Shown: positions 55,753-64,000 of the stretch, one piece after another
Numbering within the stretch: position 1 is the first letter of the stretch
Layout of the letters: each line of letters opens with the position of its first letter
NCBI GenBank assembly: GCA_028583405.1
Contig: CM053258.1
Location: forward strand, 848,563-912,562
Source: Pogonophryne albipinna
Lineage: Eukaryota > Chordata > Actinopteri > Perciformes > Artedidraconidae
Direction of reading: 5' to 3'
Length of the DNA stretch: 64,000 bases
Translations under genes and position numbers: made by a program
Notes under the pieces: model-generated
Database searches by the model: none
What the model was told of the DNA's origin: nothing
The model's input: only the letters and a program-made list of their open reading frames with translations

Positions 55753-56823
55753 CACACACACACACACACACTGGACGTTTATCTCAACCATCAGCAACCC
55801 AAGAGAGGTCCGTTGGGTCGGATGATTATTTCCCTTTTTGTTAAATTTCCTCATGAAACACTGACAGCCACAAAGAGGATGTCAGTTCAGTCACAAATGG
55901 AGACGTCTGAAATGACAGCAGAGACTCACCCCTTCCCCCAAAAGACCCAAACACAATGTTTACAGCGCTCGGTTAGAGAGATTTGATTGAGCAGAAATGC
56001 CAAAGCCGACAAAGGAGTTCCCCTTCTGACCTGATGAAGGTTTCCTGGATTCCCTTCTGCTTACCTGCCATTCCCTCTCAAAGACTGGATATAAAAAGTG
56101 GACATATTCGCCGTGGCTTCTGAAGTTGTTTGTGGAACACGATTCTGAAGCTGTTTGGACTTTCGCGTCTTGGTTTGCAAAAACATTTCTGCAACCAAAA
56201 GTACAACCGACTGCTTAACAAGACATTTTAAGGTGACCAAAATGTTGAGATTAGCTAAAAAAACGTGGTAGGTATATTTATTTTTGGGGATTTGCTCATC
56301 TTCTGAACCTTTGTTGATATTGACGCTCCAAAAGAGTTCAACCCGACTCCTGCTTTAAGTTGTTTTACCTTGAAATCAGTTTTGGTTTTATCGTTTTTCC
56401 TCGTAAACGATTGACTTATTCTTCTTTTGTAACTAAACAACTCTGTATTAGGTTAGCTACGTTAGCTAGCTAGCTTACAGCAGATCTGCAGTAACATCAG
56501 AAGGAGTCATGTGACCACATTGTTTAAATAAGACCATAAAACATTTTAGGTAAGTTTCCAATAACAGAGACAGTTGTCCAGTTTCAGGCGCTTTTTTGCA
56601 CCTGTAAGCCACCGTAGTTACTATTCACAAGCACAAAAAGCAGAATTTCAATTGATTATTTTAGTAGTTTTATCAGAGAGTTGGTCCAAATGAGTTTTAT
56701 CTGCAGAAGCAATCAATTGTAGGATAAAATGAGCTCTTCTTGTGTTGAAAACCTTTTGTTGGATGCTCTTAGTTCCTGTCCTATTTTGTATTTTGAAGCC
56801 AAATGTTTGTAATGGTTATAGTG
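55753..56823. other. Non-coding stretch with a short (CA)n, nothing else recognised
   Basis: CA run at 55752-55771. GTTAGCTACGTTAGCTAGCTAGC (about 56452-56474) is a small simple repeat. No gene seen. Confidence 0.4.
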
Positions 56824-56943
56824 GAGAAAGACAGAGGTGGGAAGTAGTGGAGTACAAATACTTCGTTAATGTACTTAAGTACATTTTTCTGGTATCAGTA
56901 CTTTACTCCACTACTTATTTTTCTGACGACTTTTACTTTGACT
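56824..56943 (+). mobile_element. Terminus of the CAGAGGTGGG element at the edge of array D
   Basis: CAGAGGTGGGAAGTAGTGG, ACAAATACTTCGTTAATG, CATTTTTCTGGTATCAG, CCACTACTTATTTTTCTGAC, then the first 37-bp unit. Same order, inverted, as 28669-28763. Confidence 0.8.
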
Positions 56944-59900
56944 TCTTACATGTTGAACTCAAATACCTGAACTTTCTACTTCTCACATGTTGAACTCAAA
57001 TACCTGTACTTTCTACTTCTTACATGTTGAACACAAATACCTGTACTTTCTACTTCTTACATGTTGAACACAAATACCTGTACTTTCTACTTCTTACATG
57101 TTGAACACAAATACCTGTACTTTCTACTTCTTACATTTTGAACACAAATACCTGTACTTTCTACTTCTTACATGTTGAACACAAATACCTGTACTTTCTA
57201 CTTCTTACATGTTGAACTCTAATACCTGTACTTTCTACTTCTTACATGTTGAACCCAAATACCTGTACTTTCTACTTCTTACATGTTGAACCCAAATACC
57301 TGTACTTTCTACTTCTTACATGTTGAACCCAAATACCTGTACTTTCTACTTCTTACATGTTGAACCCAAATACCTGTACTTTCTACTTCTTACATGTTGA
57401 ACACAAATACCTGTACTTTCTACTTCTTACATGTTGAACTCAAATACCTGAACTTTCTACTTCTTACATGTTGAACCCAAATACCTGTACTTTCTACTTC
57501 TTACATGTTGAACCCAAATACCTGTACCTTCTACTTCTTACATGTTGAACCCAAATACCTGTACTTTCTACTTCTTACATGTTGAACACAAATACCTGTA
57601 CTTTCTACTTCTTACATGTTGAACTCAAATACCTGTACTTTCTACTTCTTACATGTTGAACTCAAATACCTGTACTTTCTACTTCTTACATGTTGAACAC
57701 AAATACCTGTACTTTCTACTTCTTACATGTTGAACCCAAATACCTGTACTTTCTACTTCTTACATGTTGAACACAAATACCTGTACTTTCTACTTCTTAC
57801 ATGTTGAACACAAATACCTGTACTTTCTACTTCTTACATGTTGAACACAAATACCTGTACTTTCTACTTCTTACATGTTGAACCAAATACCTGTACTTTC
57901 TACTTCTTACATGTTGAACACAAATACCTGTACTTTCTACTTCTTACATGTTGAACACAAATACCTGTACTTTCTACTTCTTACATGTTGAACTCAAATA
58001 CCTGTACTTTCTACTTCTTACATGTTGAACACAAATACCTGTACTTTCTACTTCTTACATGTTGAACAACAAATACCTGTACTTTCTACTTCTTACATGT
58101 TGAACACAAATACCTGTACTTTCTACTTCTTACATGTTGAACACAAATACCTGTACTTTCTACTTCTTACATGTTGAACTCCAAATACCTGTACTTTCTA
58201 CTTCTTACATGTTGAACACAAATACCTGTACTTTCTACTTCTTACATGTTGAAACACAAATACCTGTACTTTCTACTTCTTACATGTTGAACCCAAATAC
58301 CTGTACTTTCTACTTCTTACATGTTGAACACAAATACCTGTACTTTCTACTCTTACATGTTGAACACAAATACCTGTACTTTCTACTTCTTACATGTTGA
58401 ACTCAAATACCTGTACTTTCTACTTCTTACATGTTGAACACAAATACCTGTACTTTCTACTTCTTACATGTTGAACTCAAATACCTGTACTTTCTACTTC
58501 TTACATGTTGAACACAAATACCTGTACTTTCTACTTCTTACATGTTGAACACAAATACCTGTACTTTCTACTTCTTACATGTTGAACCCAAATACCTGTA
58601 CTTTCTACTTCTTACATGTTGAACCCAAATACCTGTACTTTCTACTTCTTACATGTTGAACTCAAATACCTGTACTTTCTACTTCTCACATGTTGAACTC
58701 AAATACCTGAACTTTCTACTTCTCACATGTTGAACTCAAATACCTGTACTTTCTACTTCTTACATGTTGAACACAAATACCTGTACTTTCTACTTCTTAC
58801 ATGTTGAACCCAAATACCTGTACTTTCTACTTCTTACATGTTGAACACAAATACCTGTACTTTCTACTTCTTACATGTTGAACACAAATACCTGTACTTT
58901 CTACTTCTTACATGTTGAACTCAAATACCTGTACTTTCTACTTCTTACATGTTGAACCCAAATACCTGTACTTTCTACTTCTTACATGTTTAACTCAAAT
59001 ACCTGTACTTTCTACTTCTTACATGTTGAACACAAATACCTGTACTTTCTACTTCTCTCATGTTGAACCCAAATACCTGTACTTTCTACTTCTTACATGT
59101 TGAACCCAAATACCTGTACTTTCTACTTCTTACATGTTGAACACAAATACCTGTACTTTCTACTTCTTACATGTTGAACTCAAATACCTGAACTTTCTAC
59201 TTCTTACATGTTGAACCCAAATACCTGTACTTTCTACTTCTTACATGTTGAACCCAAATACCTGTACCTTCTACTTCTTACATGTTGAACCCAAATACCT
59301 GTACTTTCTACTTCTTACATGTTGAACACAAATACCTGTACTTTCTACTTCTTACATGTTGAACTCAAATACCTGTACTTTCTACTTCTTACATGTTGAA
59401 CTCAAATACCTGTACTTTCTACTTCTTACATGTTGAACACAAATACCTGTACTTTCTACTTCTTACATGTTGAACTCAAATACCTGTACTTTCTACTTCT
59501 TACATGTTGAACACAAATACCTGTACTTTCTACTTCTTACATGTTGAACACAAATACCTGTACTTTCTACTTCTTACATGTTGAACCCAAATACCTGTAC
59601 TTTCTACTTCTTACATGTTGAACCCAAATACCTGTACTTTCTACTTCTTACATGTTGAACACAAATACCTGTACTTTCTACTTCGTACATGTTGAACACA
59701 AATACCTGTACTTTCTACTTCTTACATGTTGAACACAAATACCTGTACTTTCTACTTCTTACATGTTGAACACAAATACCTGTACTTTCTACTTCTTACA
59801 TGTTGAACTCAAATACCTGTACTTTCTACTTCTTACATGTTGAACCCAAATACCTGTACTTTCTACTTCTTACATGTTTGAACCCAAATACCTGTACTTT

Positions 59901-62900
59901 CTACTTCTTACATGTTGAACACAATACCTGTACTTTCTACTTCTTACATGTTGAACACAAATACCTGTACTTTCTACTTCTTACATGTTGAACACAAATA
60001 CCTGTACTTTCTACTTCTTACATGTTGAACTCAAATACCTGTACTTTCTACTTCTTACATGTTGAACACAAATACCTGTACTTTCTACTTCTTACATGTT
60101 GAACCCAAATACCTGTACTTTCTACTTCTTACATGTTGAACACAAATACCTGTACTTTCTACTTCTTACATGTTGAACACCAATACCTGTACTTTCTACT
60201 TCTTACATGTTGAACTCAAATACCTGTACTTTCTACTTCTTACATGTGAACACAAATACCTGTACTTTCTACTTCTTACATGTTGAACACAAATACCTGT
60301 ACTTTCTACTTCTTACATGTTGAACACAAATACCTGTACTTTCTACTTCTTACATGTTGAACACAAATACCTGTACTTTCTACTTCTTACATGTTGAACA
60401 CAAATACCTGTACTTTCTACTTCTTACATGTTGAACATCAAATACCTGTACTTTCTACTTCTTACATGTTGAACACAAATACCTGTACTTTCTACTTCTT
60501 ACATGTTTGAACTCAAATACTGTACTTTCTACTTCTTACATGTTGAACACAAATACCTGTACTTTCTACTTCTTACATGTTTGAACACAAATACCTGTAC
60601 TTTCTACTTCTTACATGTTGAACCCAAATACCATGTACTTTCTACTTCTTACATGTTGAACCCAAATACCTGTACTTTCTACTTCTACATGTTGAACTCA
60701 AATACCTGTACTTTCTAATCTTCACATGTTGAACTCAAATACCTGTAACTTTCTACTTCTTCACATGTTGAACTCAAATACCTGTACTTTCTACTTCTTA
60801 CATGTTGAACACAAATACCTGTACTTTCTACTTCTTACATGTTGAACACAAATACCTGTACTTTCTACTTCTTACATGTTGAACACAAATACCTGTACTT
60901 TCTACTTCTTACATTTGAACACAAATACCTGTACTTTCTACTTCTTACATGTTGAACACAAATACCTGTACTTTCTACTTCTTACATGTTGAACTCTAAT
61001 ACCTGTACTTTCTACTTCTTACATGTTTGAACCCAAATACCTGTACTTTCTACTTCTTACATGTTGAACCCAAATACCTGTACTTTCTACTTCTTACATG
61101 TTGAACCCAAATACCTGTACTTTCTACTTCTTACATGTTGAACCCAAATACCTGTACTTTCTACTTCTTACATGTTGAACCCAAATACCTGTACTTTCTA
61201 CTTCTTACATGTTGAACACAAATACCTGTACTTTCTACTTCTTACATGTTGAACTCAAATACCTGACTTTCTACTTCTTACATGTTGAACCCAAATACCG
61301 TACTTTTCTACTTCTTACATGTTGAACCCAAATACCTGTACCTTCTACTTCTTACATGTTGAACACCAAAATACCTGTACTTTCTACTTCTTACATGTTG
61401 AACACAAATACCTGTACTTTCTACTTCTTACATGTTGAACTCCAAATACCCTGTACTTCTACTTCTTACATGTTGAACTCAAATACCTGTACTTTCTACT
61501 TCTTACATGTTGAACCCAAATACCTGTACTTTATACCTTCTTACATGTTGAACCCAAATACCTGTACTTCTACTTCTTACATGTTGAACCCAAATACCTG
61601 TACTTTCTACTTCTTACATGTTGAACACAAATACCTGTACTTTCTACTCTTACATGTTTGAACTCAAATACCTGTACTTTCTACTTCTTACATGTTGAAC
61701 CCAAATACCTTGTACCTTTCTTACTTCTTACATGTTGAACACAAATACCTGTACTTTTCTACTTCTTACATGTTGAACTCAAATACCTGTACTTTCTACT
61801 TCTTACATGTTGAACACAATTACCTGTACTTTCTACTTCTTACATGTTGAACCCAAATGACCTGTACTTTCTACTTCTTACATGTTGAACCCAAATACCT
61901 GTACTTTCTACTTCTTACATGTGAACCCAAATACCTGTACTTTCTGACTTCTTACATGTTGAACACAAATACCTGTACTTTCTACTTCTTACATGTTGAA
62001 CACAAATACCTGTACTTTCTACTTCTTACATGTTGAACCCAAATACCTGTACTTTCTACTTCTTACATGTTGAACACAAATACCTGTACTTTCTACTTCT
62101 TACATGTTGAACAACAAATACCTGTACTTTCTACTTCTTACATGTTGAACCTCAAATACCTGTACTTTCTACTTCTTACATGTTGAACACAAATACCTGT
62201 ACTCTTCTACTTCTTACATGCATTGAACCCAAATACCTGTACTTCTACTTCTACATGTTGAACACAAATACCTGTACTTTCTACTTCTTACATGTTGAAC
62301 ACAAATACCTGTACTTTCTCTTCTTACATGTTGAACTCAAAGTACCTGTACTTTCTACTTCTTACATGTTGAACACAAATACCCTGTTACTTTCTTACTT
62401 CTTACATTGTTGAACACAAATACCTGTACTTTCTACTCTCTACATGTTGAACCCAAATACCTGTACTTTCTACTTCTTACATGTTGAACACAATACCTGT
62501 ACTTTCTACTTCTTACATGTTGAACACAAATACTGTAACTTTCTACTTCTTACATGTTGAACTCAAATACCTGTACTTTCTACTTCTTACATGTTGAACA
62601 CAAATACCTGTACTTTCTACTTCTTACATGTTGAACTCAATACCTGTACTTTCTACTATCTTACATGTTTGAACACATAATACCTGTACTTTCTACTTCT
62701 TACATGTTGAAACACAAATACCTGTACTTTCTACTTCTTACATGTTGAACCCAAATAACCTGCACTTTCTACTTCTTACATGTGAACCCAAATACCTGTA
62801 CTTTTCTACTTCTTACATGTTGAACCCAAATACCTGTACTTTCTACTTCTTACATGTTGAACCTCAAATACCTGCTACTTTCTACTTCTTACATGTTGAA

Positions 62901-64000
62901 CCCAAATACCTGTACTTTCTACTTCTTACATGTTGAACCCAAATACCTGTACTTTCTACTTCTTACATGTTGAACCCAAATACTGTACTTTCTACTTCTT
63001 ACATGTTGAACACCAAATACCTGTACTTTCTACTTCTTACATTTTGAACCCACAAATACCTGTACTTTCTACTTCTTACATGTTGAACCCAAATACCTGT
63101 ACTTTCTACTTCTTACATGTTGAACCCAAATACCTGTACTTTCTACTTCTTACATGTTTAACTCAAATACCTGTACTTTCTACTTCTTACATGTTGAACA
63201 CAAATACCTGTACTTTCTACTCTCATGTTGAACCCAAATACCTGTACTTTCTACTTCTTACATGTTGAACCCAAATACCTGTACTTTCTACTTCTTACAT
63301 GTTGAACACAAATACCTGTACTTTCTACTTCTTACATGTTGAACTCAAATACCTGAACTTTCTACTTCTTACATGTTGAACCCAAATACCTGTACTTTCT
63401 ACTTCTTACATGTTGAACCAAATACCTGTACTTCTACTTCTTACATGTTGAACCAAATACCTGTACTTTCTACTTCTTACATGTTGAACACAAATACCTG
63501 TACTTTCTACTTCTTACATGTTGAACCCAAATACCTGTACTTTCTACTTCTTACATGTTGAACTCAAATACCTGTACTTTCTACTTCTTACATGTTGAAC
63601 ACAAATACCTGTACTTTCTACTTCTTACATGTTGAACTCAAATACCTGTACTTTCTACTTCTTACATGTTGAACACAAATACCTGTACTTTCTACTTCTT
63701 ACATGTTGAACACAAATACCTGTACTTTCTACTTCTTACATGTTGAACCCAAATACCTGTACTTTCTACTTCTTACATGTTGAACCCAAATACCTGTACT
63801 TTCTACTTCTTACATGTTGAACACAAATACCTGTACTTTCTACTTCTTACATGTTGAACACAAATACCTGTACTTTCTACTTCTTACATGTTGAACACAA
63901 ATACCTGTACTTTCTACTTCTTACATGTTGAACACAAATACCTGTACTTTCTACTTCTTACATGTTGAACTCAAATACCTGTACTTTCTACTTCTTACAT
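56944..64000 (+). repeat. 37-bp minisatellite, array D (about 190 copies, continues past the window)
   Basis: Units of TACCTGTACTTTCTACTTC plus TTACATGTTGAACACAAA, 37 bp. Common variants are GAACCC, GAACTC and CTCACATG. A roughly 500-bp block near 57420-57680 resembles one near 59160-59420 (both contain CTGAACTTTC, then CTGTACCTTC, then the same series of units), suggesting a large internal duplication. The open frames repeat TCTFYFLHVE-type peptides and are by-products of the repeat. Confidence 0.97.
60240..63475 (+). repeat. Indel-rich block of array D
   Basis: Many monomers carry one- or two-base indels (ACATGTGAAC at 60243, ATACTGTAC at 60519, CTTCTACATG at 60684, ACCGTACTTTTC at 61297, CTTTATACCTTC at 61529, GTACCTTTCTTAC at 61711). 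They are far commoner here than before 60240 or after 63480. Likely unpolished long-read consensus rather than biology. Confidence 0.7.

Noticed and set aside
56944..64000. Possible CRISPR array, because of short regular repeats
   Set aside because: There are no unique spacers: the 37-bp units are directly tandem with only point variants, and the context is a teleost nuclear genome.

Overview
The window looks like repeat-rich, mostly non-coding chromosomal DNA from a teleost fish. The evidence is the mix of families: an L2/Maui-type LINE with its conserved 3' tail and (TGTAA)n end, Rex1-like LINE 3' ends, a tRNA-derived SINE with a Pol III B box, several hAT-type elements with 8-bp target duplications, and at least eight elements flanked by TTAA. 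There is no bacterial-style gene organisation, rRNA, CRISPR array or complete cellular gene. About 17-18 kb is tandem repeat.

Layout. 1-5 kb: a TTAA element nested in an older repeat, a 72-bp minisatellite, a decayed exon-like segment and a TIR element with a perfect hairpin. 5-7.5 kb: a broken YqaJ/lambda-exonuclease-like gene split by a TIR element that left an apparent 19-bp duplication. 7.9-10.1 kb and 29.3-31.6 kb: two copies of one TTAA element, each hit independently by the same hAT family. 11.2 kb: the best cellular-exon candidate (132 bp, good splice sites), then a second 72-bp array. 18.4-21.3 kb and 38.2-42.7 kb: two arrays of a 57-bp minisatellite, the second with higher-order periodicity. 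25.1-28.8 kb: a 43-bp array joined to a 37-bp array. 31.8-34.7 kb: a large inverted repeat whose left arm alone carries an internally deleted hAT element (BED finger and hAT C-terminal domain kept, middle lost). 35-38.1 kb: nested TTAA and hAT elements with a perfect 264-bp GA run. 43.9-53.7 kb: more TTAA elements, a 5'-truncated L2 LINE with an open reverse-transcriptase frame, a Rex1 fragment and a third 72-bp array. 55.4 kb: an AC microsatellite. 56.9-64 kb: a very long 37-bp array that runs off the window and contains an indel-rich block that looks like uncorrected assembly sequence.

How the parts relate. The main theme is transposable elements acting as sources of tandem repeats. The 37-bp arrays start at the same internal point of one element. 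The 43-bp array lies inside a hAT-like element. The GA run lies inside a nested hAT. The 72-bp unit resembles sequence just upstream of the YqaJ-like gene. The very long open frames in the 57-bp arrays, open on both strands, follow from a stop-free monomer whose length is a multiple of three, and are not called as genes. No new multi-gene system is visible; the most interesting material is repeat birth, higher-order repeat structure and nested insertions that can be dated against each other.
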